Part shown: positions 32,165 to 43,149 of the stretch, piece after piece
Position numbering within the stretch: the first letter of the stretch is position 1
Layout of the letters: the number at the start of each line of letters is the position of its first letter
Assembly (NCBI GenBank): GCA_949825065.1
Contig: OX463856.1
Coordinates: 18,844,632-18,908,631, forward strand
DNA length: 64,000 bases
Source: Odontocerum albicorne
Taxonomy: Eukaryota; Arthropoda; Insecta; Trichoptera; Odontoceridae
Reading direction: 5' to 3'
Notes under the pieces: model-generated
Told to the model about the DNA's origin: nothing
Databases searched by the model: none
What the model saw: only the letters and a program-made list of their open reading frames with translations
Translations under genes and position numbers: made by a program

Positions 32165-32207
32165 TTTTTGGGCAACATCGGAAATCGAACAAAAAACTTG
32201 GTCTCGG
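32165..32207 (-). mobile_element. SINE head fragment
   Basis: GGGCAACATCGGAAATCGAAC then AAAAAACTTGGTCTCGGAAG on plus, the reverse of a tRNA-like head. Confidence 0.4.
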
Positions 32208-32385
32208 AAGTCCTTAATGTATAAATGATAGTTTACGATGCCTGAAGTTGAGGACATTGGTTTTCATAATTTCGAAAAATATATAGTTTTTAAAAATTTA
32301 TTTAAATAATTTTTCGTTGAATTTATCTTAAATATTTAGTTTTTAACCCATTTTTATAAGTGATAGTAAATCAACGTTTTTTTAC

Positions 32386-32790
32386 ATACATACTCGTACA
32401 TATCATCACACTATGTCCGTTGCGAGGAAGGCAGAGAGAACAGATCTCCAACATTTTCTATCTTCACATAACTTTTACTTCCTCCACATCCATACACCTC
32501 GTTCAGCGCAATCTTATATTATTAATACTTATCATTTTACCTTATTTCAGCATCTATTCCATTAGATCCAGGCAGGTTTTCTTCGGTCTACCTCTTACAC
32601 GCACACCTTGCGCTTCTGAATTGTACGAGTATACTCACTTAGTCATTATTTTTCATTCTCCCCACATGTCCAAACTATCTTAAACCTTCCTTCTTCATCT
32701 TCCTTAAAACATTAATTTGATCCATGCATTAATATCTGATGTCTTTATTTCGCCTTGTTTTATACTCCACGAATTTTTCTTCTACGTTTT
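32386..32790 (-). pseudogene. LINE-A-related fragment, divergent subfamily
   Basis: In reverse it follows LINE-A order: AAGGCAGAGAG.ACAG, CTTTTACTTCCTCCACATCC and ATACACCTCGTT near 32425-32495, then GTCCAAACTATCTTAAACC, CTTCTTCATCTT and TTGATCC. About a third of positions differ from other copies. Confidence 0.55.
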
Positions 32791-33294
32791 TTTATAATAA
32801 AAAAATTAATACTTTAGATACTGTTCTGCAAAGTCTGTTCCTGAATAATAAATATTAATATTGCTATCCATATTTTCGTGGGTGTAACATTTGGGATTCT
32901 TGCAGAATTATTAACGGAAGTTGAATCGATGGTGTGTAAATTAAAGCACATAAAAGAATTGGTGGTACGTGGGTGTTCGACAGAAATCGCAATACGATAT
33001 TTTAAGATAAATGAAAAGTGAAGAAGGACGTGATAAATTAATTAAATAAAAAAAACCGGAGATTGAACCACCATGAGATTGAAAGAACCATCGATCGACA
33101 GAATTAACATGGGTGGGAAAAAATGTCCCCTTAGTAAAGGCCCAGGAAGTTGTGAATGAATGAAACTAAAGGAATTAGACTTTTTGGGATATTAAAAATC
33201 CAACAAATTTAACCACAGAATTTGACATTGTTTTTCTTGTTGATGCATTCTTTGAATGTCCGATATACTTTTGATGAATAACCCAATGCCAGCC

Positions 33295-33435
33295 AATATG
33301 ACAAAACTTATTATAAACTTTTTTCCCCGACGTTTCAAGGGTGTTATTGTAAAAAAGTGCATAGTTTCTAATATGACAACACTTATTAAAAACTTGTCTT
33401 CCGACGTTTCAAGGGTGTAAAGTTTATAGTGTCTA
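33295..33435 (+). repeat. 76-bp tandem duplication
   Basis: AATATGACAAAACTTATTATA (33295) and AATATGACAACACTTATTAAA (33371), each followed by CCGACGTTTCAAGGGTGT and an AGT.T.TAGTGTCT-like end. Confidence 0.75.
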
Positions 33436-33481
33436 ATGAATTCAAAATATAAAATTAATCTTCTTATTTCATAAAAGTAGT

Positions 33482-33521
33482 ATTATTCCTAATTTTGATA
33501 GCAAGCAAAATTAGGAATAAT
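33482..33521. repeat. Perfect 16-bp hairpin
   Basis: ATTATTCCTAATTTTG (33482-33497) and its exact reverse complement (33506-33521) flank an 8-bp loop. There is no T-tract typical of a terminator, and the context does not suggest one. Confidence 0.7.
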
Positions 33522-33719
33522 GTGATTCATATTCAGAATTCTCAGTGAACAAAATAATTGCTCAATGACTAGGAACAGCCAAAATTGGGTGAACAACTAC
33601 TAAAAATAAGTTTGAAAAAAAAAACTAATCCTTAGAAATACGTTGAACTATGCCTACAAACGATCTATTTAAGATGCACGATAATAGAGAATGTAAGGTA
33701 CAAAACCTTGGAAAACGTA

Positions 33720-34064
33720 CATGCCAGGGTAGGCAAAGAGGACAGAGCACCAGACTTTCCTATCTCGACACACATTATTCGCTTCTTTTTCAAACAACTT
33801 CGAAGAATTTTCTGACTTATATTTCCGTCTTTCAGAATATAGTTATTTTGATCCAACTATACCTCTTTGGTCTTACTTTACAATGCTTTCCATTCACATA
33901 CGCACTATTTATTTGTTTATTTATCTTTCTTCGTCCATTCGTTCTACATGCCCAAACCGTCTCAAAGTGATTTTCTTCATCTTACTTAATAAATTAAACT
34001 TAAGTTTACGTCCAATCCTTCCATATTCTGTCTTACACTGCCACCTTGTATTCTTATTGTGCAT
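33720..34064 (-). pseudogene. LINE-A 3' fragment
   Basis: In reverse: the CTCTGCCTACCCTGGC-type end at 33722, GTGTCGAGATAGGAAAGTCTGG, KILRSCLKK, ...WIKITIF-type codons, HVERMDE-equivalent near 33920 and KMKKITL near 33970. Carries stops. Confidence 0.8.
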
Positions 34065-34379
34065 GAGTGAAAAGTAAAATAAAGTGCACGAATTTAATTC
34101 AAGAGAAAAATGTATGCCATATCAGGAAAAAAAGATATGTTCTTTCTGCTAATACCAACAACACTTAAGAGTCTGGTCATCTAGACTCTAGACAACAGAG
34201 AGTTCGTGGCAGTTTTAAGTTTACTATCCATCAAGTCCATTAAATATCTAATATTTCTGGAAGCGTATTTGGTGCAATTATTATTAGTTTGGTTATTTAT
34301 TATGGGTCGTTCATTTTTTTATTAAAATTTCAATCATAATGACGTCTGAATTTAATTTGTTTTACATATTTTACATATA

Positions 34380-34700
34380 ATGAGGTGTATGGCCGAGCGG
34401 TAACGCACTGGACTTCCTTGGGAAAGGTCGCCTGTTCGAACCTCGCGCTGTGTTACTCCCCTCGAATGACACAGGCATTTTTTCCGCCTAGTAATCGGGA
34501 ATATAAGGAGACTTGTGAGTTCGGTAATATGTATTCTTGCAAAAATAGAAGAAAATAAAAGATTTTGGTGTTCTCCGATCGTCTCACTTTGATTTGCCAT
34601 CTGATTCAGTACAGCGGTGTGACCGGTGAGTTTGCTGGTGTGCAACGGCTCGCTCACTTAAAAAACTTCACAGCACAGCTGTGCTTTCCGACTGAATTGA
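34380..34700 (+). mobile_element. SINE-3, tRNA-derived (first copy)
   Basis: The head ATGGCCGAGCGGTAACGC has a Leu/Ser-type A box, and CTGTTCGAACCTCGCGC is the B box. Body: TGTGTTACTCCCCTCGAATG, CACAGGCATTTTTTCCGCC, TAGTAATCGGGAATA. A second copy of the head-body junction lies at 55645-55790. The 3' boundary is uncertain. The region from about 34560 to 34700 may be separate. Confidence 0.6.
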
Positions 34701-34845
34701 TGTTGGAATGGAAAGGGGATCCTCGACTATGAGGTTCAGTATCGACTACGATATATAATATGTTAGAAGTCCTCTTGAAGTGTTTTATTAAACGAAACCG
34801 TTGTAAAATTTGTTAAATTTTATATTTTATTCAATTTAATTCTGC

Positions 34846-34924
34846 ATTATACAGTATACAATATGGCGGATTAATTACAAAGTAGAAATGTCTTCCAATC
34901 GACTACATAACTATTTTACAACAT
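34846..34924 (-). mobile_element. SINE-1 3' half
   Basis: TACAGTATACAATATGGCGG and GTCTTCCAATCGACTACATAAC on plus; head missing. Confidence 0.6.
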
Positions 34925-35799
34925 TTTGATAGAAAGATGGGATAATTACTTTATTAATGTAAAGGAAAACACATTGCCATGTCAAAATAATAAAAAAAAT
35001 ACATATTTAACAACATCATTGATGGCTACGAGAGGGAAAGAAACATCGGAAAAAATGATGATCGAAAATCAGGAAAAACACTTTATATCACTGAAGGGAC
35101 GTATAATGTTTTATAATTCGTTTTTTTGCATGTCAACGGTGGCGCAGACCTTATATTAGCTAGTATTAATTCCAAAGTCTAACAGTATGGACGATGAAAT
35201 GAAAAGCAGTGAATCAGAAAAGCAGTGAATCAAGAAGCGCAATGCGAGTCTGTGATAAGAAAGTCGTTGAACATTTTGGACGAGATATGAGGGGATGGCG
35301 GGACAGTTTAGGACTTTAATATATAAAAAATGACATTAAGTGAGCATTTATCGTGTTTAATTTTTATTTTAGGACATTTTAGTGGTTTAGTCTGGCTACC
35401 CGCTAAAATATAAGGAAGCGTGCTACTATTTTGACTGAAACTCCTTTAATGAGACAGTCGAACGCAGTATATTTCATTATAATACCCAGTCTACCCTTTA
35501 CTCTTGATCGTTATCTTTATTGATTTTAATTTGTATGGCGACCATACGTAGCCTTTTTCAGGCATTGCCGCTTTTTAACCACTACCTAACGAATCGGAAG
35601 TCAATTGCCTTAATTAAATTATTAAGATTTTAACAATTACGTAATTAGAATATTGAATGATAAATTTCTCTTGACACATTTTGATATATACCTCGTGGTA
35701 TAAGTAATAAAATTGCTAAAAGAGTCCTTTAATACAAATATCTGAGATATTGACTAAATGATTAAAGATAACAGTTTCAATAGATCAAAGTAAGAATGA
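34925..35799. other. AT-rich stretch, nothing recognised
   Basis: A short direct repeat AGCAGTGAATCA (35207 and 35224) is the only structure seen. Confidence 0.4.
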
Positions 35800-36320
35800 A
35801 GATAACAAGAAGTTGAAGCAGCTTGCAGATTCAAAATCTAAGATCTCCTTTGCATCTCGAATTAAGGTATACAAATTTTGCGTTGTTATACGAGTATATT
35901 ATCTGTACTTCTCTATACTGTTGAAGCATGGACACTTATTCAGGTCACCATATAGTAACTGGAAGCTTTTAAATTGAGGCGCTATAGAAAAATACTGAGT
36001 CTCATGGGTTGACAAAGTCGACGTAATGACGACACCTTGAAACGGGTGAATAAAGATAGAGAATTATTATCTACCTTTAAAAGGATAAATTTAAAGTCCT
36101 TTGAACATTTATTGCGAGGAGAAAAATGTGAGATCCTTCAGCTGATATTGCAGGGAAAAATACATGGCAGAAGAAGTGTGAGAAGTATATGCAGCCCCTG
36201 GTTGAAGATCTTACGAGAATAACACGTATTTGTTTAGATCTGTTGCCTCAAGGAAGAAAATAGTCATAATGATCGTCAACCTTTGAAAAGGAGAGGAACT
36301 TTAAAGAAGAATAATAAAAA
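35800..36320 (+). pseudogene. LINE-B ORF2 C-terminal region
   Basis: It reads, with shifts, KLKQLADSKSKISFASRIKV, EAWTLIQV....LEA.KLRRYRKILSLMG, then RVNKDRELLSTFKRINLKSF, EHLLRGEKCEILQLILQGKI and HGRRSVRS..PWLKILRE. It closes with ...NSHNDRQPLKR. This is the well-known GVEAWTL..LEAFEMWLYRRILRIPW, VNKxRELLxTIKRRKLxYLGHxxRGxKYExLQLILQGKIxGRRSxGRRxxSWLKNLR terminus. The 36037-36222 block is uninterrupted. Unlike LINE-A it appears once. Confidence 0.85.
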
Positions 36321-36805
36321 AATACTCTCTTATTTCAGTAAAAAGATTAACATCCACGACACGCGTTTCAACCCCCTCATATCAAAGCTCTATTCAGGAA
36401 AAAAAAAATTGTCTTTTTAAATTTTGAAACAATCGTGAATCAACCCTGAAATATACCAATAGAAGTCAAACGTTATACTACATGGCAAGAGTGATTATCA
36501 TTTTGAGAAAGTTAGTATAAATAATGTATGAGTAACTTGGATATTATTTAAATCTAATCAAATTAAGCGGTGTCTGTCTAAAAACTGTATTTTCTTAGTC
36601 TAAATTGCAGTTATAATTTGCGGCTAGATTTGATCCAAATGATCGTGATTCTTGGTATTGACATCCCCAGAGAAGGAGTTTCTTTAGTTTTCTTCATGGG
36701 GTAAAAAATACATTTCTTAAAAAAATAATCGAGTTTAGATCGCATTAGATGGAATCTCGTAATATTGGTTTCAGTGAATGTTGGCTAATTAAAAAAAATA
36801 TACTT
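36321..36805. other. AT-rich stretch, nothing recognised
   Basis: No frame or repeat recognised between LINE-B and a SINE-1 end. Confidence 0.4.
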
Positions 36806-36940
36806 TCATTGTATTGTGCTCTTGTTGTATACAACAAAAATTGGCAGGTATATTGCTATGTGGCAATATCATCCAACCAACCAGAGAGACTTTTAAAGAG
36901 GTATGATTTTAGACCAGACTGAAATCTTTCAAAAGCAGTA
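36806..36940 (-). mobile_element. SINE-1 copy lacking head
   Basis: Tail CATTGTATTGTGCTCTTGTTG, then TGTATACAAC, GCTATGTGGCAATATCATCC, AACCAACCAGAGAGAC and AGACCAGACTGAAATC on plus. Confidence 0.75.
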
Positions 36941-37424
36941 TTTTGTGTGCTCTGGTGGATAGGAGACTTATGATTCATAATTTCTTATTATTAGGATACG
37001 ATAGGCTATCTCCTGTGATCGAGTATGATTGTCAGTTATCTTGTAGATGTAAATCGCCTATGCATATATTGGTTGATAGTGTGCAAACTAATGCACTTCA
37101 GCAAACATGCGATCTTGATAGATTAAACTCAAAGTTTCGATGAGAAAAATATCAAAGTTACAGATCGATGACAAGGTTTGATCAGCTGTAGTCTTTAAGC
37201 ATGAATTTATATATCTATTTTTGTAGTTTTTAAAAAAGTATGGTTCACAGCATAAGCTACAGAAGAAACATAAATTCAGATGTAAAACACTCGTAGATGT
37301 AAAACAGAGCAAAACCAGTTTGAAATTTAATTTGCTAGGAATAACCGGAGTGCCAGCTTGTTTAGCGGGAAGGCTAACAGTTCAACTAAGGCTGCAGAGT
37401 TTTTTTTCATTATTAAGGTTGTAT

Positions 37425-37600
37425 TGATTTGGGTTCCGCGTGGATCGATGGTGCAACGTGTAGAACAGGGCGGATAGCGGGCTCGAGACCGGTTTCAAAG
37501 GAGATAACATTACCAGATTTACTTAACGACGTTTACACTCTGTCCGAAAACTACACGCCGGGTGTAAACTGTACCTTACCTTACCTTCAGCTTCGTCTCG
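37425..37600 (+). mobile_element. SINE-4 candidate, tRNA-like head and (TTACC)n tail
   Basis: GGTGCAACGTGTAGAACAGGG may be a damaged A box, and GCGGGCTCGAGACC a B box. The segment ends CTGTACCTTACCTTACCTTC, a 5-bp simple tail. It gives an unsupported 68-codon ORF. Single copy in the window, so the SINE reading is tentative. Confidence 0.4.
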
Positions 37601-37794
37601 ATACAGGCAACATGAGCGACTTTGCAAAAATGTGATCGCCACAAACGGAATGTTGAGTTTTTCACTTCGTAATAAACGTTATCTATTAAGTAAAGTATAC
37701 TAGTTAAAGACAAAGATAGTTTATTTTTTTAAATAAAGGTGAAAAAAAAACAGTTCAATTGAACGTTAAAAAACTTGGTTTTATTTATTTATAC

Positions 37795-38085
37795 GTGTCA
37801 TTTTATAAATGTAATTTTTTTCAAAAAAACAACAGGTTATTTGAAGTGAACATACAATTTATGTGGATTTGGGTTTGTTGCCTTTCATTTGTCGTGTACC
37901 CAGTAAACTAGGCTTTGCTGTATCTCACTGAGGACATATTACATGAAAAAAAATAATGTTCTTTTCCGATTCTTGATTATATAATACCCCGTTACAAACT
38001 CGCATCAGCTTGATAAACAGTGAGACTCAATTATATGCATATGATATATCACGCTAGTCAAACACCGCAAACTTCATCATTCCAG
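37795..38085 (+). repeat. Repeat X, near-complete copy
   Basis: Contains AACAACAGGTTATTTGAAG, GATTTGGGTTTGTTGCC, TTTCATTTGTCGTGTACCC, AGTAAACTAGGCTTTG and ATCACGCTAGTCAAACACC. The same order occurs in reverse at 20742-21030 and forward at 60250-60440. Family unknown; four copies in 64 kb. Confidence 0.75.
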
Positions 38086-38213
38086 AGAGATCATAAAGTC
38101 CTTTCCGCACACAGTCACCAAAAACACACCATTGTCAACAGTTAATATAAACATTTGCTACAACTTATCGTTTCTGTAAGTCCAAGAACTCAAACTCCTG
38201 TTGCAATAACAAC

Positions 38214-38315
38214 CATGCTCCGATCCACTGCCTGATTTTTTTTCTTCCTTTGGCCTTTATTGAATTCGGCACCCATTTGTATGTCATATGACCCAAATAG
38301 GAGCCTGAATTTAAA
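38214..38315 (+). repeat. Repeat Y, first copy
   Basis: CATGCTCCGATCCACTGCCTG then ATTTTTTTTCTTCC, TTTGGCCTTTATTGAATTCG, GCACCCATTTGTATGTCAT. The second copy is at 56863-56965. A SINE-1 scrap (TTTCTGGTTGGTTGGAAGAG) follows at 38330-38358. Confidence 0.65.
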
Positions 38316-38359
38316 TAACGGCATGTTTAACATATTTCTGGTTGGTTGGAAGAGATTGG

Positions 38360-40440
38360 AAATAACTGTCGGTTCGACGAACTTGTTATTATTTTAACGA
38401 TAGGTTCGACTACACCTTCATCAAATTTTACTAGCGGTTTGGTGTTTCTGTATGTTATAGTTTTTTTAATTAGATTTACACAAGGTTATATAAAAACACT
38501 AACTTTACAAAATAGAACATGAGTCAATATTTAAGATACTTTAGTTCAACCAGAGAAAATAATTGTAAAAAATACGATCATAGTTGAAGGTCGTTTCGAC
38601 AAACTTAGAATTATTTCTACAATCGGTTTTGCTGCATCTTCGTCATACTTAAGTTATGTACCGGCGGTTCGATATCTCTTTGTGTTATGAAATTAGATTC
38701 AAAGATCACTTACTCGACAAAATGAAATATGATTCAATATTTAAGATACTTTAGTTCAACCAGATAAATCAATAACAACACAATTATATTTGAAGGTCCT
38801 TTCGACAAAATTGTGAATTACATAATCAATTCGAATATACAACAAGTAGTTCGAAATCTCATTGTATTATGAATTAGATTTAAATAGGTTTATATAAAAT
38901 CACTAACGTTATAAAATTGAGTGTGCCAATATTTACGATACCTTAGATACGATACCAAATAAAATAATAAGAACACAATTATAGTTGACGGCCGTTTCGG
39001 CCAAATTAGAATTATTTCAATAGGTTTCGCTACACCATCGTCATGCTTACTTAAGTCATGAACCAGCGGTTCGATATATATTTTTGTTATGAAATTAAAT
39101 TTAAATAAGTTTAAAAACACAATAGTTCGGAAATTCTAGGATGAGTCATGTGACAGCTCACAAATTTGCCCCAATACAACCTTATGTAATATACGAGTAT
39201 TTACCTAAATAACTTGCTATTTATTAGAATTGAGGCTTATATTAAAGTTGATAAAATAATTAAAATTACTGAACATCGTTACAAGGTTGTATTGTGGCAA
39301 ATTTGTGAGCTGTCACAGGACTCATCCTAGAATTTCCTAACTATAACTTTACAAAATGGAATATGAGTTAATATTTAAGAACTATTTCAACTTTAAAAAA
39401 TTAGTTCAACGAGAGAAATTTATAAAAACACAATTATATTTGAACGTCATTTCGACAAACTTGGGATTATTTTAACAATCGGTTTCCCTACAATTTCGTC
39501 ACGAACCAGCGGTTCGATGACTCTTTGTGTTATGAATTAGATTTAAACAAGGCTCAATAAAATCGTTTACTTGGCCAAATAGGGTATTTCTCAAATTTTA
39601 ATATAAGTTAGTTCAACGAAAAGAAATGAAAAAAAAAAACAAAATTACACTTGACAGTCGTTTCGACAAAATTGTGATATCAACAATCAATTCAACTACA
39701 TCTTCGATATGTTTACCAAGTGGTTCGATGTCTCTTTGTGTTTTGAATTAGGTTTAAACAAGTTTATATAAAATTAAAAACTTTTTTTAAATGGAGTATA
39801 TATGTGTCAATATTTAAGATACCTTAGTTCAATCAGAGAAAATAATAAAAATGCAATCATAGTTAACGGCCGTTTTGACAAAATTGGAATTATTTCAACA
39901 ACAGGTTTCACTACATATTCGTCATGCTTTAGTCACGAACCAGCGGTTCGATATCTCTTTGTGTTATGAAATTAGATTTAAACAAAGTTAAATATACCAA
40001 TTCTACAAAATAGAGTATGATTCAATTTTAAGATACCTTAGTTCATCCAAACAAATCAATAAAAACACAATTATATTTTAAGGTAATTTCAACAAACTTG
40101 GGATTAATTCAATAATCGATTTTACTACACTCATGCCATGTTTAAGTCATATAACTAGCGGTTCGATGTATCTGTGTTATGGATTTGATTTAAACACTGT
40201 TAGATAAAATCACTTTCTCGGCAAAATAGGGCATGACTCAAAATTTAAGAAAAGTTAGTTCAACCAAAGAAAATGATAAAAAAAAATTATATTTGACAGT
40301 CGTTTCGACAAATTTCAACAATCTATTCGACTACATATTTCGTCATGTTTAACAAGCGGTTCGATATCTCGTGTATCTTTATATAACAAATTGAATTTTA
40401 AAAAACTTATATTAGATAAAATTACTTACTTGGCAAAATG
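38360..40440 (+). repeat. ~215-bp satellite array, nine diverged monomers
   Basis: The landmark GCGGTTCGATATCTCTTTGTG (or variants) recurs at about 38433, 38663, 38846, 39065, 39508, 39719, 39942, 40157 and 40355. After removing the 217-bp MITE at 39125, spacing is 183-230 bp. Each monomer also carries GAATTAGATTTAAA, ATATTTAAGATACTTTAGTTC, AACACAATTATATTTGAAGG, TCGTTTCGACAAA and CTTCGTCATG. Divergence between monomers is high, so the array is old or a dead edge of a larger satellite. No ORF spans it. Confidence 0.9.
39125..39341. mobile_element. 217-bp MITE with 59-bp TIRs inside the satellite
   Basis: Left TIR 39125-39183 and right TIR 39283-39341 match at 56 of 59 positions and begin GTTMGGAAATTCTAGGATG. 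Flanking TA dinucleotides (39123-39124, 39342-39343) fit Tc1/mariner-type integration. The 99-bp core is AT-rich and non-coding. It interrupts one satellite monomer, so it entered after the array formed. Confidence 0.9.
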
Positions 40441-40449
40441 TCACAGTCC

Positions 40450-40560
40450 ATGTGATGTCTGTTGTTGACCAAAAGAGTAGGCTGGACTAGTGCCGCGCGG
40501 TGGTCCGCGCTAGCCACTCCCGCCATCACCATTCACGGGCGCTTTTGGGTCTGCTTGCCT
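40450..40560. other. GC-rich block at the satellite edge
   Basis: GTGCCGCGCGGTGGTCCGCG and CCACTCCCGCCATCACC form a sharp GC island between the satellite and AT-rich DNA. No frame or repeat identified. Confidence 0.4.
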
Positions 40561-41017
40561 TTTAGCTATTTAACAACTGATAACTTCTCTAAACTTATCT
40601 CCAATTTTTTTTTACTGTTTATGTTTTTACTCAATTAATTTCACAGTTAACCTTTGTCCTTTTGTTCACCTTTATACCCCAAAATTATTCAAAATATATC
40701 CGGATACGAGTCAAGAGATATTTAAAGTATTTATCAACTATTTTTATACGAATACAAGTATTTTTAAAGTAAAATAGGCACCAGTTGTTTATTCAATATA
40801 TTATTTATTATAGTCTACTTTAATAGCTCTGAAATATTTTGTTGTCGTTGTTGTTTAAAATGTGATGAAACTTACTGAAAAGAAAAAAATAATTAGCAAT
40901 TAATAAATAGCAATAATAAAAAAATTATATTTATGAAAATAGAAAAAAACCCTCATTTATAAGACAACAAATATTAATTTCATATACTTTCAAAAGAAGC
41001 AAAGTTTTTCAAGCCAA

Positions 41018-41170
41018 ATGTGTTACTATCACACATTGTCTACGAAAGTTTTTTGTACTTCGTTTTAAATTTTCAGCAGTTTTCTTACCTAAATATATTT
41101 TCTTAACAGATGCGTAAGTATTTAATCGAAAGGCCGCAGTCACCACCTTCATATCCTTATGCTAGACTTA
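41018..41170 (+). mobile_element. LINE-F internal fragment
   Basis: GAAATGTGTTACTATCACACA, GCAGTTTTCTTACCTAAATA, CAGATGCGTAAG and AAAGGCCGCAGTCACCACC match the 50455-50640 copy. The (ATT)n end is absent. Confidence 0.6.
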
Positions 41171-41339
41171 TATACATTTATTTTGCACTATTTTTTATCT
41201 ATCAATACGAGTATTATTAATACAACTGCTTATCTATTTCAATGTATTACTGCCTAACTATTTCAATGTTGTCTCAACTATCTTACTTCCCATTTGTCAT
41301 TATGTAAAATTTGGACTCCTTTGAGGCTTTTCTCTTCTT

Positions 41340-41928
41340 TTTTTTTTTCTGTTTCCTCGTTCTTGCTGACAGTTAACCTGAGGTGGTATATGTGGGTTTA
41401 CTTTTTATTTTGTTTTCTGCCATACGTCTTTGTTTTTTTTTTTCTTTTTTATTATATTTATTCTTTAATCTAGATATGCGGGGGTGTGGGATGGAAGCCT
41501 CCTGATGCCCTTGCGGTCGGGCTCGCCCTACATTGGTGGGGTGTATCTCGGCCGTGGAAATGTTTGTGGGATGAGCCCGGACCTTTTGGTGTACTCTTTC
41601 TTGAATGTATTTTTTTTTATTTTTTTGTCATCTACTATATTTATTTTCTGTGTTTATTTTTTTGTATATATTCCTGTTTCTACGTGTTTAAGGGTGTGGG
41701 CTGAAAAACATCTGGTGTCCCCGTGGCTGGGTTCACCCTATATTGGTGGGGTGTATTTTGGCCGAGGGGATGCTATTAGATGAGCCCAGACCTTTTGATA
41801 GCTTCTGTGTCTGATGTATTGTCTGCAATTTATTTGTTTTTGTAGTGTTACTCAGGTGTGATCTTGTACATACTATGTTGCTGTCAATAAACCTAATATT
41901 TATTTATTATTTATTTATTTAATAGGTT
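41340..41928 (+). mobile_element. LINE-G 3' untranslated region with (TTTA)n tail
   Basis: Two tandem ~130-bp units (about 41470-41600 and 41690-41830) share GGGTGTGGGMTGRAA, CCCTATATTGGTGGGGTGTAT, GGCCGAGGGGATG and GATGAGCCCAGACCTTTTG. The end is ACATACTATGTTGCTGTCAA then TAAAC and a TTTA-rich tail. The second half recurs at 52428-52580 with the same tail. The open frames of 72 and 99 codons here arise from these repeats. No ORF2 remains. The clade is not determinable. Confidence 0.7.
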
Positions 41929-41929
41929 C

Positions 41930-42005
41930 GAATCCTGAGTTAGAACGCATTTAACGCTGCCGTCTATACGGAGCTGTATAAATTGTCATTTTTGTTAATT
42001 ATAAA
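41930..42005 (+). mobile_element. LINE-F/SINE composite tail fragment
   Basis: AGGTTCGAATCCTGAGTTAG, ACGGAGCTGTATAAATTGTC; joined directly to the LINE-G tail. Confidence 0.55.
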
Positions 42006-42084
42006 GCTAGCTGCTTATAATAGAGTCATGATCCCAAAATTAGAATAGGTATATAAGCAAAACTTTAACTTTGCGAAAATCTAC

Positions 42085-42455
42085 GAAAATAAATGTGCGT
42101 AGAATGGAAAAACAATCTATGATAGAATGAGGACACTAGGAAAGAAAGCGGATTAAAAGAAGACGCAGTTATTAAGAAGAAAAGGGAGCATCGAGATGTC
42201 ATGTAGAAAGAATGAACAATGAAAGATGAACAAAAATATTTTTTACGTGCAGCATAGAATATCTGAAACGTTTGAGAGACCTAGAAAAACGTGACGTGAC
42301 CAAATTATGAAAGATGGGAGAGTGAAAAGTCTTTATAATAGAAAAATATTCATATGAGGTAAATAGAAACCAAATATGTGTGTTGCGATATATCAAAGTG
42401 AAGATCTCTTTTCTCTGCCCACCCCAAAAGGGAGGGATATAGCGTGGTGGTGATT
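42085..42455 (+). pseudogene. LINE-A-related fragment, strongly decayed
   Basis: TCTATGATAGAATGAGGACAC, AGAAAGAATGAACAATG and AGAGACCTAGAAAAACGTG, ending CTTTTCTCTGCCCACCCC and GGGATATAGCGTGGTGG. Order fits LINE-A; identity is low. Confidence 0.55.
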
Positions 42456-42757
42456 ATTTTTCGTTTCAACATAGATATATGTAATATTTTACTAATTTAT
42501 TCAGTATCAACATTGTCATAGGGTGGCCATAAAATATCAACATACTTATAGACTAATCTATGGCCCGGCTTCCTACGAGTGAGACCAGTGTATGTTAGAA
42601 CAATATGATTTAATAATTTATTGTTTTAATTTTAACAAGTGCGTATACTTTTACCAATTCCAATAAACCTAGATCTTATTCAAAATTCTCAACAATAAAA
42701 ATGGAATATACAATATTGTTTGTCTAATAAGCAATACGTAGATAGTTGCCCGTTGTT

Positions 42758-42836
42758 TTTAATTCTGCCAGGAATGTAATCCGATTATCTAGGGCTGGAA
42801 TTCAAACGTTTTACCAAGTTTTCCTTGGAGGCTAGT
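42758..42836 (-). mobile_element. SINE-1 head fragment
   Basis: CTAGGGCTGGAATTCAAACG and TTTTCCTTGGAGGCTAG on plus. Confidence 0.4.
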
Positions 42837-42927
42837 AAATTAGTAAAATATATTTTACATGGATATATATAGTTTTCAATATGTCCATACAGTGATGAAC
42901 TCCACTGTCAAGTTAGTAATATATGTG

Positions 42928-43110
42928 TTTACCAGCCCGGGCGTTGCATATTTGATTCTCGTTGGAACCCGACTGATTTTGAAAAGGGTTTGGGTCTGAT
43001 TTTCATTTAAGGCTTCTTTAACAAATTTATGATTGGTTGAAATATATTGACACATTGCAATACACCCACCAGGTTGTATTGTTTGCGAGGAAAGTGTAAC
43101 ACAATGTGTA
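42928..43110 (+). mobile_element. SINE-1 copy, 5' truncated
   Basis: CCAGCCCGGGCGTTGCATAT, TTTGATTCTCGTTGGAACCC, TTTTCATTTAAGGCTTC, CATTGCAATACACCCACCAGG and TTGTATTGTTTGCG. The A box is missing. Confidence 0.75.
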
Positions 43111-43149
43111 GGTACACTGCGCCGGTATATATCTCAGTACACTAATGTG

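Noticed and set aside
33482..33521. Transcription terminator hairpin
   Set aside because: No gene upstream, no T-tract, and intrinsic terminators are not expected in this eukaryotic context.
34386..34455. tRNA-Leu/Ser gene
   Set aside because: No closed cloverleaf or plausible anticodon loop, and the downstream block is repeated at 55645, so a SINE head is the better reading.
38360..40440. CRISPR array
   Set aside because: The units are ~215 bp, diverged and lack short identical repeats with unique spacers; the genome type is eukaryotic.
41484..41783. 99- and 72-codon ORFs as membrane proteins
   Set aside because: They cover the duplicated 3' UTR of LINE-G; T-rich tracts give false hydrophobic segments.
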